Shown here piece after piece: positions 27,066-34,569 of a stretch of DNA of 64,000 nt (its first letter is position 1; each line of letters begins with the position of its first letter). This stretch comes from Candidatus Desulfovibrio trichonymphae (GTDB lineage Bacteria; Desulfobacterota; Desulfovibrionia; Desulfovibrionales; Desulfovibrionaceae), in NCBI RefSeq assembly GCF_002355955.1, contig NZ_AP017368.1, forward strand, positions 1,200,001 to 1,264,000. The letters are read 5' to 3'. A program made the translations under genes and the position numbers. Under the pieces are notes generated by a model. That model was not told the origin of the DNA, ran no database searches, and saw only the letters and a program-made list of their open reading frames with translations.

Positions 27066-28003
27066 CTTTTTAATTTTTCCCCTTCGCGGAACCGCGCAAC
27101 AAGATGCAGGGCGGCTGCGGCATCGTCCGGAGCGATGAAGCGCGCCTGCGCCCGCGCGCGGAACCAAGTCAACTGGCGTTTAGCGTAGGCGCGCGTATTT
27201 TGCAGCCAAAGCCTGCGGCATTCCTCAAGGCTGGTATACCCCATAATATGCGAAAGGCTCTCTGCCGCGCCGATGCCGGACCATCCGGGAGCACCGGGAT
27301 TATCGCAACGTTCAAAGGCATGCATTGCCTCGTCAAGCGCGCCCGCAGCGAGCATTTGATCAATACGGCGGGCCAGGCGCGGCGTCAGGACAGACAGAGC
27401 CGCATTCAGCACAAGCAACGGCCCCCGGCACATCGGGGACGCCATGGCGTGGACGTGCCACCAGCTGAAAGGCCGACCGGTGGAGCGCAGGACTTCCAGC
27501 GCGCGCAGAATGCGCTGTTTGTCGTTGGGGTGAATACGCGCGGCATACCTTGGATCGGCGCGGCAAAGTTCCGTATGCAGAACGATCGAACCCTCTTTTT
27601 CCAGACGATCAGCAAGCTCCGCGCTCACGGCCGCATCCACAGGCGGCACGGCGGCGATGCCGCGCAAAATCGCCTGAAAATACAGGCCGGTGCCGCCGAC
27701 CAGCAAAGGAGTTTTGCCGCGCGCGAGGACGCCGCGCACTTTTTCAAACGCTTCCCGCGCCCATTGCCCGGCGCTAATTTTACGGTCTGTAGGCAAAAAA
27801 CCATAAAGATGATGGGGGCAACGGACGCGTTCTTCCGGCGCAGGCTGCGCCGTGACAATCGGAAAATCGGCATAGACCTGGCGGGAGTCGGCGTTGATCA
27901 CTTCACCGTTGAACGCCTCAGCGAGAGTAAGGGCCATCGCGGTTTTGCCCGACCCTGTCGGCCCGGCCAGACAAACGACGGCAAGGGCATCTCGTTCCGT
28001 CAC
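27062..28003 (-). CDS. miaA: tRNA dimethylallyltransferase
   Basis: 313 residues from GTG 28003, which overlaps the coaD stop (GTGA). MiaA adds the dimethylallyl group to A37 of tRNAs reading UNN codons. Motifs: VCLAGPTGSGKTAMAL (P-loop), NADSRQVYADFPIVTA, PHHLYGF, LLVGGTGLYFQAI, NDKQRILRALEV and YAKRQLTWFR. The frame is open upstream to 28174, but only inside coaD in another frame. The stop overlaps the start of the glk remnant. Confidence 0.93.
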   Translation of the reverse strand: MTERDALAVVCLAGPTGSGKTAMALTLAEAFNGEVINADSRQVYADFPIVTAQPAPEERVRCPHHLYGFLPTDRKISAGQWAREAFEKVRGVLARGKTPLLVGGTGLYFQAILRGIAAVPPVDAAVSAELADRLEKEGSIVLHTELCRADPRYAARIHPNDKQRILRALEVLRSTGRPFSWWHVHAMASPMCRGPLLVLNAALSVLTPRLARRIDQMLAAGALDEAMHAFERCDNPGAPGWSGIGAAESLSHIMGYTSLEECRRLWLQNTRAYAKRQLTWFRARAQARFIAPDDAAAALHLVARFREGEKLKR

Positions 28004-28539
28004 GAAACGCGAAATCCGCCATAAGAAGGCCCAAGGCAGGGCGTACCTTGCCGCACTTCGCCCTTCTCGTATTTTTCCATCAGTTTCAACCGCACATTGT
28101 CCGGCACAATGCCTGTGACATCCGCGCCCTGGCTGGCCGCCGCCTTGACAATAGTGGAGCTGATGAACAGCCACTGATAGTCCGTCATCAAAAAAACCGT
28201 CTGGATGCGGCGCTGCAAACGACGATTCATCAGGGCAAGCTGAAATTCATACTCAAAATCGGAAACAGCGCGCAAACCGCGCACCAGAGCGCAGGCCCCG
28301 CGTCTTGCCGCGTATTCCACAGTAAGACCGGAAAACGGCTCCACAATGACGCGTCTTTTGTTTTTCAGGGCTTCGCGGGCCATCTCCACACGCTCTTCAT
28401 GACTGAAAAGCGGCAGCTTGGGCGTATTGTCCGCCACCGCCACAATAACCTGATCAAAAACGTCGCCGGCGCGCCGGATCAGGCTTAAATGGCCGTTTGT
28501 CAGAGGATCAAACGTGCCGGGATAAAGAACTGTTTTCAT
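28000..28539 (-). CDS. coaD: Phosphopantetheine adenylyltransferase
   Basis: 179 residues. It makes dephospho-CoA, the next-to-last CoA step. The nucleotidyl-transferase motif YPGTFDPLTNGHLSLIRRA is at the N-terminus; VRGLRAVSDFEYEFQLALMN and the ISSTIVKAAASQGADVTG block complete the family pattern. The C-terminus is slightly longer than usual (about 160). The start overlaps the rsmD stop by 4 bases. Together with coaX at 43561 it gives two CoA-pathway genes in the window. Confidence 0.96.
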   Translation of the reverse strand: MKTVLYPGTFDPLTNGHLSLIRRAGDVFDQVIVAVADNTPKLPLFSHEERVEMAREALKNKRRVIVEPFSGLTVEYAARRGACALVRGLRAVSDFEYEFQLALMNRRLQRRIQTVFLMTDYQWLFISSTIVKAAASQGADVTGIVPDNVRLKLMEKYEKGEVRQGTPCLGPSYGGFRVS

Positions 28540-29087
28540 GGCGACATCCAGATACAGATACGGGTTCTGCCGAAAAAACGCTCTGCCGACAGCGTGAGCG
28601 GAGCAGGCAGTTCAAACACGGCCTTTTTTTCAATTTCCGCCGTAACAAAGGCCCCAGAGGCCAGCCAGGCATTTTCAAGCAAAGCCGTCAACGACGGCGC
28701 AAGCAAATTTTTGCCGTACGGCGGATCCAAAAAAACCAGATCAAAGGTTTCCGTCGCAGGACGTTGCAAAAAATGCAACGCGTTTGCGCACACAACGCGC
28801 GTTTGCGCGTGAACCCCCAATGCCGCGACATTCTCACGCAGACAGCGCACGGCATGGACCGCGTTTTCAACAAAAAGCGCGCGTGGCGCGCCGCGGCTCA
28901 CGGCCTCAAAGGCCAGACTGCCGCTGCCGGCAAAAATATCCAGCGCGCGCGTTGTCTGCCAGTCAATGCCCCGTGCTGTGAGCATGGAGAACAGTGCTTC
29001 GCGCGTTCTGCCCATGGCAGGGCGAAAACCCTCCCCGCTCACGGTATTAAGTCTGCGTCCGCCCAGGGTTCCTGCAATAATGCGCAC
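28536..29087 (-). CDS. rsmD: 16S rRNA (guanine966-N2)-methyltransferase
   Basis: 183 residues from GTG 29087 (VRIIAGTLGGRRLNTVSGEG). The motifs are RPAMGRTREALFSML, the SAM-binding ALDIFAGSGSLAFEAVSRGA and the catalytic DLVFLDPPYGKN (DPPY) of N2-guanine methylases. The open frame further upstream has no similarity and overlaps the spacer before the divergent LOG gene. It heads the chain rsmD-coaD-miaA-glk remnant-mqnA. Confidence 0.93.
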   Translation of the reverse strand: MRIIAGTLGGRRLNTVSGEGFRPAMGRTREALFSMLTARGIDWQTTRALDIFAGSGSLAFEAVSRGAPRALFVENAVHAVRCLRENVAALGVHAQTRVVCANALHFLQRPATETFDLVFLDPPYGKNLLAPSLTALLENAWLASGAFVTAEIEKKAVFELPAPLTLSAERFFGRTRICIWMSP

Positions 29088-29243
29088 GAAGATTCCACTA
29101 CAGTTGTATATGTCCGCGTCCAGTATGCCCGTCATCAGACACCGGCGCAAGACCCAAGTTGCCTTCGCGTTGCGACGCACATATACTGCCGTCATCGTCG
29201 CCATTTTTTTGCACCGCTGAGAACGTCGTGCCGTGGAGAAACC

Positions 29244-29954
29244 ATGCCTGAACTGCGACAGAATATTGTGGATGATCTGACTTCCGTGACGACCGAATCA
29301 TGGCGCACATTCCGGATCATGTCGGAAATGGTGCAGGCGCTGGACACGCTCAACGCCCTGAATGTCAACTGTATTTCCATTTTCGGCTCGGCCCGCGCCG
29401 CTCCGGACAGCATTCAATATCAGGACGCCGAAAAAATCGCACGCCTGCTGGCGGGCGCGGGATTCGGCGTCATCACCGGCGGCGGCCCCGGGATCATGGA
29501 AGCGGCAAACAAAGGCGCGTGCGAGGCAGGGGGCGAATCCGTCGGACTGCACATCCATCTGCAGCATGAACAGAACTGCAACAACTATGTGAAAACCCGC
29601 TGTGATTTTCGCTACTTTTTCATCCGCAAGTTCATGTTCCTGAAATACGCCATGGCCTACATCGTCATGCCCGGCGGCATGGGCACCATTGACGAGTTCT
29701 CCGATGCATTTGTGCCGGCGCAGACAGGACGCACCCGGCCGATCCCCATCATCCTGTACGACTCCAGCTTCTGGAGCGGCCTACTCGAATGGATGCGCAC
29801 ATCCATGAAAGACGTCGGCTTTATTCGTGAAACGGAAATCAGCAAACTCGTCACCGTTTGCGACACGCCGGAAGACGTGATCAGCCATCTGCGCAAAATC
29901 ATTTCGTGTAGACAAACCGAAACCTCTCTGCATGTATCGTCTGATTGTATATAA
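29244..29954 (+). CDS. LOG-family nucleotide 5'-monophosphate phosphoribohydrolase
   Basis: 236 residues from ATG 29244 (MPELRQNIVDDLTSVTTESW), after a ggagaaacc ribosome-binding region. It has the Rossmann-like LOG fold: ISIFGSARAAPDSIQYQ, GVITGGGPGIMEAANKGA and PGGMGTIDEFSDAF (PGGxGTxxE, catalytic). Members cleave nucleoside monophosphates such as AMP or cytokinin precursors to base and ribose-5-phosphate. The N-terminal ~45 residues are the helical extension of the longer subgroup. A very long upstream open frame (to 28497) is antisense to rsmD and is not taken as coding. Confidence 0.88.
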   Translation: MPELRQNIVDDLTSVTTESWRTFRIMSEMVQALDTLNALNVNCISIFGSARAAPDSIQYQDAEKIARLLAGAGFGVITGGGPGIMEAANKGACEAGGESVGLHIHLQHEQNCNNYVKTRCDFRYFFIRKFMFLKYAMAYIVMPGGMGTIDEFSDAFVPAQTGRTRPIPIILYDSSFWSGLLEWMRTSMKDVGFIRETEISKLVTVCDTPEDVISHLRKIISCRQTETSLHVSSDCI

Positions 29955-29975
29955 ACCAAGCCCGCATGGCTGGTT

Positions 29976-30494
29976 GTGACAGCCTTGCCGCACGTTTTTG
30001 AACCGTCCGGGCCGGTGCCCGCCCCGCCTGCCGGGCGCACGTGGGAAGGGCTTATGGACATGGCCCTCGCGCTTGCCCGTAAAGGCGCCAGCGCCGGCGA
30101 AACGCCTGTGGGCGCCCTGCTGGCCGGCCCGGAAGGACATGTTCTCGCACAGGCCCATAACGCGCCCATACGCCTGCACGACCCCACGGCCCACGCGGAA
30201 ATACTGGCGTTACGCGCGGCCGGGGCAAGGCTTCACAATTACCGCCTGAACAACTGTACCCTCATTGTCACGCTGGAGCCCTGCCCCATGTGCGCGGCGG
30301 CGCTTGTGCACGCGCGGGTGGGCGGGCTTGTTTTCGGCGCGGCGGACGCGCAGGCCGGCGCCGTGATTTCCCGCGCGGAATACCTGGATGTTCCCTTCTG
30401 CAACCACAAAGTCTGGCATATGGGCGGCATACGGGCGCAGGCCTGCGCCGACCTTCTGCGGGATTTTTTTGCCGCGCGGCGCGCGGCCGGATAA
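29976..30494 (+). CDS. tadA: tRNA-specific adenosine deaminase
   Basis: 172 residues from GTG 29976. It converts A34 to inosine in tRNA-Arg(ACG). The zinc-site motifs are DPTAHAEILALRAAG (HAE) and TLEPCPMCAAALVHARV (PCxxC), followed by YLDVPFCNHKVWHMGGI. The first ~25 residues are a Pro-rich extension that may not be translated; an ATG at 30054 would give a standard-length enzyme. It follows the LOG gene after 21 bases. Confidence 0.92.
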   Translation: MTALPHVFEPSGPVPAPPAGRTWEGLMDMALALARKGASAGETPVGALLAGPEGHVLAQAHNAPIRLHDPTAHAEILALRAAGARLHNYRLNNCTLIVTLEPCPMCAAALVHARVGGLVFGAADAQAGAVISRAEYLDVPFCNHKVWHMGGIRAQACADLLRDFFAARRAAG

Positions 30495-30548
30495 ATGACG
30501 ATGTGCCGGGTACGCCGGGCTTGCGACCTGCGTGACGCAGAACCTCTG

Positions 30549-30578
30549 TTGACCGAAGGACAAAGCCCCATATATACT
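30549..30578 (+). promoter_or_regulatory. Putative promoter directly at the pyrK start
   Basis: TTGACC (30549-30554) and TATACT (30573-30578) with an 18-base spacer form a good sigma-70-like promoter. The expected transcription start falls on or next to the chosen pyrK ATG (30585), and no ribosome-binding site precedes that ATG, so a leaderless or nearly leaderless mRNA is possible. Confidence 0.4.
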
Positions 30579-30584
30579 GCATGC

Positions 30585-31403
30585 ATGCAAATCAAGCCCA
30601 TATTGAGCCGTCTTCCCGCGCTGGAGGTGACGCCCTTCGGCCCTGCCGGCCCGGAGGGCGAATACCGCTTTTTTGCCCTGCGCCTGCCCCGTCCCAGCTG
30701 GAAAAACTGGCGGCCCGGCCAGTTTCTTATGTTGCGGCCCGCCGCTTTCGGGCTTGAACTGCCTTGGGCAAGACCCTTCAGCATCTGTCATACGACTGCC
30801 CGTTGCCTGATATGTTTTTTTCAGGTTTGCGGACGCGGCACGCGGCGCATGGCCCAGCTGAAACACGGCGACGAGGTGAACGTATGGGGCCCGCTCGGCA
30901 ACGGCTTCGCCGTGGAACCGGACAGCCAGACCCTGTTGCTCGCCGGAGGCATGGGAATTGTGCCCTTTGTGGGCTATGTCAATGCGCATCCCAAACCGTG
31001 GAATACAAGCATGCTTTTTGGTCATCGCGAACCGTTGAAATGCTACCCTGTTGACAACATCCACGAATACATACCGCTGGACAGCCTGCGCGAAACAACG
31101 CCCGGAGAACTGGACAATTTTATCTTCACCTTGAACGAACGCATGCGTGACTGCGCGGAACAAAACGGCCTTGTGCTGGCCTGCGGTCCGCTGCCCTTTT
31201 TGCAAACTGTGCGCAACTTCGCCAGGGAACTCAAGGCGCGCACGCAGATTTTGCTTGAGAACACCATGGCCTGCGGTGTGGGGGCGTGTCTTGGATGTAT
31301 GACCAGAACAAGCGACGCCTGGCCGACTCCGGAAAAACGCGGCGGTCTTGTGCAGGCTTGCCGTCAGGGGCCTGTATTCTGGGCTGATCAGGTAAAATTG
31401 TAA
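30585..31403 (+). CDS. pyrK: Dihydroorotate dehydrogenase electron-transfer subunit
   Basis: 272 residues from ATG 30585; an in-frame ATG at 30495 directly after tadA is the alternative. It is the FAD/[2Fe-2S] partner that passes electrons from PyrD to NAD+. RPGQFLMLRPAAFGLELPWARPFSI is the flavin-binding part, LLLAGGMGIVPFVGYV the NAD-binding start, and CGVGACLGCMTRT with a later QACRQGPVF gives the four iron-sulfur cysteines. pyrD follows after 5 bases, the standard class 1B pair. Confidence 0.92.
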   Translation: MQIKPILSRLPALEVTPFGPAGPEGEYRFFALRLPRPSWKNWRPGQFLMLRPAAFGLELPWARPFSICHTTARCLICFFQVCGRGTRRMAQLKHGDEVNVWGPLGNGFAVEPDSQTLLLAGGMGIVPFVGYVNAHPKPWNTSMLFGHREPLKCYPVDNIHEYIPLDSLRETTPGELDNFIFTLNERMRDCAEQNGLVLACGPLPFLQTVRNFARELKARTQILLENTMACGVGACLGCMTRTSDAWPTPEKRGGLVQACRQGPVFWADQVKL

Positions 31404-31408
31404 AATTT

Positions 31409-32368
31409 ATGGATATCTCAGTCACCCTGCGCGGGCAAACTCACGATCTTGCCCTCAAAAACCCGGTGCTCACGGCGTCCGGCACATTCGGCTGCGGGCT
31501 GGAATTTGCGCCCTACGGCGATCTGAAAAGTCTGGGCGGCATTGTGGTGAAGGGCATTTCGCTGCTCCCGCGTGAAGGCAACCCCTGCCCGCGCGTTGTG
31601 GAAACAGCAGCCGGCATGCTCAATGCGGTAGGGCTGCAAAACGATGGCGTGGAAGACTTTTGCGCGCACAAACTGCCGTCCCTGCCCTGGCGGGATACGC
31701 CGATTATTGCCAATATCTATGCCGCATCCACGGATGAATTTGCCGATCTTGCCGCCCGCCTGAACGTGGAAGACGGTGTGGCCGCCCTGGAAATCAATGT
31801 CTCCTGCCCCAATGTCGCCAAAGGCGGCGTGCTTTTCGGCCAAGATCCGGTGCTTACCGCCGCCGTCACGAGCGCTGTGCGCAAGGCCGCGCCGCGCAAG
31901 CATGTTATGGTCAAACTCTCGCCGAACGTCACGGACATAGCGCTCATGGCGAAAAGCGCGGAAGACGCGGGTGCGGACAGCGTTTCGTGCATCAATACCC
32001 TGCTCGGCATGGCTGTTGACCTGCGCTTGCGCCGCCCAAAGCTCGCCAATGTGCTGGGCGGTCTTTCTGGCCCGGCCATCAAGCCTGTGGCATTGCGCTG
32101 CGTCTGGCAGGTCGCGCGGGCCGTGCGTATTCCCGTTGTCGGCGTAGGCGGCATTGTGAACGCCCACGACGCGCTGGAGTTCATCCTGGCGGGCGCGCAC
32201 GCAGTACAGATAGGCAGCGGCAATTTTATGCGCCCGGACTGCGCCTTTACTGTGGCGGCACAACTGCCGGCAGCCTGCGAAAAAATCGGCGTCAAAAGTA
32301 TGGAAGAACTGCGCGGAACCTTGCAAAACGGGTCAGCCCTACAACGCAAACACCCGGCAATGGCATGA
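31409..32368 (+). CDS. pyrD: Dihydroorotate dehydrogenase, class 1B catalytic subunit
   Basis: 319 residues. It oxidises dihydroorotate to orotate in pyrimidine synthesis. Motifs: NPVLTASGTFGCGLEF, GMLNAVGLQNDGVEDF, ALEINVSCPNVAKGG (the active-site Cys typical of class 1), MVKLSPNVTDI, SCINTLLGMAVD, and VPVVGVGGI-type FMN phosphate binding near residue 250. It needs PyrK, encoded just upstream. The stop overlaps the next start by 4 bases (ATGA). Confidence 0.95.
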   Translation: MDISVTLRGQTHDLALKNPVLTASGTFGCGLEFAPYGDLKSLGGIVVKGISLLPREGNPCPRVVETAAGMLNAVGLQNDGVEDFCAHKLPSLPWRDTPIIANIYAASTDEFADLAARLNVEDGVAALEINVSCPNVAKGGVLFGQDPVLTAAVTSAVRKAAPRKHVMVKLSPNVTDIALMAKSAEDAGADSVSCINTLLGMAVDLRLRRPKLANVLGGLSGPAIKPVALRCVWQVARAVRIPVVGVGGIVNAHDALEFILAGAHAVQIGSGNFMRPDCAFTVAAQLPAACEKIGVKSMEELRGTLQNGSALQRKHPAMA

Positions 32369-33492
32369 CGCTATCAATTATTCCGGTATGTTCCAAACAG
32401 GAATTCACAAGTTTTATCAACCTGCCCTTTGCTGTCCACGCGGCTGACCCGCTGTGGGTGCCGCCCCTTAAAAATCAGGAGCGTGCGCTTTTAACGCCGG
32501 GCGCACATCCCTTTTGGAATTTTGCAGACAGGGAGCTTTTTCTGGCGTTGCGCACCGGACGACCCGTGGGACGAATAGCTGCCATTGTGGATAAAAAATA
32601 CAACGACTTTGCCGGAGAGCAGTGCGGGGCTTTCGGCTTTTTCGAATGCGAAAACGACGGACAGGCCGCCCATGCTCTGCTGGAAACAGCGCGCGGCAGC
32701 CTTGCCCGCGCGGGCATGGCCTTCATGCGCGGTCCGCTGAACCCCTCCACAAACTACACCTGCGGCCTGCTGGTGGACGGCTTTGAAAAAGCCCCGACAA
32801 TCATGATGCCTTGGAACCCGCCCCGGTATGCCGAAATGCTGGAGACATGGCTTTTGCGCAAAGAACAGGATTTATTTGCCTGGCTTATTGAGCGCACGCG
32901 ATTTTCTCTGCAGGATCGGCTGCGGGATGAAATAACCCGCATCAAAGCCGAGGCGCGCTTCACACGCCGCTCGTCCTCAAAAGCGACCCTTGCCGCGGAC
33001 ATACGCATCATGCTTGACCTCTACCGCGAATCCTGGGCAGACAACTGGGGCTTTTCGCCTCTTTCCGAAGCCGAAGCCGGGCAGCATGTCAAGGAACTCA
33101 AGGAGATACTGAATCCGGAATTTTTCGTCCTCTTTTTCCATAACGACGAACCGGCCGCCGGCATGGTGGCGCTGCCGGACATGAACCCCCTGCTCAAACG
33201 CCTGAACGGCAGGCTGGGCGTCGCCACGCCTTGGCATTGGTGGCGAACAAGGGAGCAGATCCGCAGCGGGTACAGAATAATTCTTTTCGGCGTCAAAAAG
33301 GAATTCCGCCTGCTTGGCCTGCCCTTGCTGCTTCTGGATTACATGCTGGAAAAAGCCCGCGAAAATCCGGACTTTCAATGGGTGGAAGGCTCCTGGGTGC
33401 TGGAGGACAATACGGCCATCAATGACCTGCTTGAAGATTTTTCCGGTATAATCACAAAACGCTACCGCATTTACCGGCGAGAAATCGCATAA
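32365..33492 (+). CDS. GNAT-like protein of unknown substrate (candidate bacterial ceramide-synthase type)
   Basis: 375 residues. The N-terminal part has FINLPFAVHAADPLWVPPL and FAGEQCGAFGFFECENDGQA, the central part GPLNPSTNYTCGLLVDGF and the C-terminal part an acetyltransferase-like FFHNDEPAAGMVALPDMNPL. This is the N-acyltransferase-like group annotated only as hypothetical or GNAT in many proteobacteria. In Caulobacter a GNAT-like protein makes the ceramide amide bond; whether this is that protein cannot be told from sequence alone. The start overlaps the pyrD stop and an SDR gene follows, so they are probably cotranscribed. Confidence 0.6.
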   Translation: MTLSIIPVCSKQEFTSFINLPFAVHAADPLWVPPLKNQERALLTPGAHPFWNFADRELFLALRTGRPVGRIAAIVDKKYNDFAGEQCGAFGFFECENDGQAAHALLETARGSLARAGMAFMRGPLNPSTNYTCGLLVDGFEKAPTIMMPWNPPRYAEMLETWLLRKEQDLFAWLIERTRFSLQDRLRDEITRIKAEARFTRRSSSKATLAADIRIMLDLYRESWADNWGFSPLSEAEAGQHVKELKEILNPEFFVLFFHNDEPAAGMVALPDMNPLLKRLNGRLGVATPWHWWRTREQIRSGYRIILFGVKKEFRLLGLPLLLLDYMLEKARENPDFQWVEGSWVLEDNTAINDLLEDFSGIITKRYRIYRREIA

Positions 33493-33525
33493 GCCGACGC
33501 GGGGAAATTTTTCTGGAACATCGCC

Positions 33526-34569
33526 ATGAACAATGATCATCTGGCCGGCAAAAACGTGCTCGTTACCGGCGGAACAGGTTTTATGGGCCGTCATCTTTTG
33601 CCCTTGCTTCAGGCTGCCGGCGCACGCGTCACCTGCCTTACACGGGCGTCTTCCCGCACAGGGCATCTGCCGCGGGGCGTTGCCGCGGTCCAGGCTGATC
33701 TTCAAAGCGGCACCGGGCTGGCTGAAGCCCTTGAAGAACAGGATGTGGTCGTCCACTTGGCGGCCCTGCTCTTCGGCCTTGGCTGGCAGGACTATCTGCG
33801 GGCCAACGCCCTTGCCGCCTCAGTCTTTGCCAAAGCGCTGGGCCGCCGGTCAACAGGGAACAAGCGGCCGGAACGAGTTGTTCTTGTCTCAAGCCTTGCG
33901 GCCACAGGTCCCTGCGGCCTCGCTCCCGGCGTGACGGACGCAACTCCGCCCGCGCCAGTCTCCGCTTACGGCTGGTCAAAACTCATGGCGGAGCAGACGC
34001 TCGGGCTGGCGCTCGACGACCGCCTTGTTGTATTGCGCCCGCCGATCATTTACGGCTCGGGCGACAAAGGCCTTTTGCCTGTCTTCAAAGGCGCCGCCAA
34101 GGGTATTGCCGTCAGTCCCGGCGCATTCCGGACTTTTCCCGTCTCCGTTGTGCACGCCAAAGACATGGCAAAAGCCGTTCTGTGCTGCTGCGCGGCACAG
34201 GCCAACGGCGTCTACCACGTCAATGACGGCGCGCGGCACACTATGGCCGAATTCTGCATATCTGTGGGCCGGGCGTTGAGGGATATAACCGGCAAGCCCG
34301 GCACTGTGCGCGTGCTGCGCATGCCCCTGCCCATCATGGCCGCCACTGCCGCGCTTTCCACCGCCTTCGGCTGTATACACGTCAGATTGACAGACCCGCA
34401 AGACCGCGCCCCTGTCTGGAATTTCGACAAATACCGTGAGGCGAAGCAGGCTGGCTGGCTGTGCGACTCCTCCCGCATACAAACAGAACTCGGCTGGACG
34501 CCGGCGGTCAGCTTGACCGAAGGTCTGGCGGAAACCGTAGAAGGTTATCTGCGCGAAGGATTTTTATGA
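33526..34569 (+). CDS. NAD-dependent epimerase/dehydratase-type extended SDR
   Basis: 347 residues. It has the Rossmann motif VLVTGGTGFMGRHLLPLLQA, DVVVHLAALLFG, LVSSLAATGP and the catalytic YGWSK (YxxxK). The substrate half (GAFRTFPVSVVHAKDMAKAV, NGVYHVNDG) is typical of sugar-nucleotide or sterol/lipid-type SDRs. In Caulobacter an SDR of this general type reduces the ketone in ceramide synthesis, so the pair with the GNAT-like gene is suggestive only. The stop overlaps the next ATG by 4 bases. Confidence 0.75.
   Translation: MNNDHLAGKNVLVTGGTGFMGRHLLPLLQAAGARVTCLTRASSRTGHLPRGVAAVQADLQSGTGLAEALEEQDVVVHLAALLFGLGWQDYLRANALAASVFAKALGRRSTGNKRPERVVLVSSLAATGPCGLAPGVTDATPPAPVSAYGWSKLMAEQTLGLALDDRLVVLRPPIIYGSGDKGLLPVFKGAAKGIAVSPGAFRTFPVSVVHAKDMAKAVLCCCAAQANGVYHVNDGARHTMAEFCISVGRALRDITGKPGTVRVLRMPLPIMAATAALSTAFGCIHVRLTDPQDRAPVWNFDKYREAKQAGWLCDSSRIQTELGWTPAVSLTEGLAETVEGYLREGFL

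Noticed and set aside
28497-29243. Long open plus-strand frame running into the LOG-family gene
   Set aside because: It is antisense to rsmD over most of its length, has no family similarity, and the LOG protein has a normal start at 29244 with a ribosome-binding site. The openness follows from codon bias on the opposite strand.
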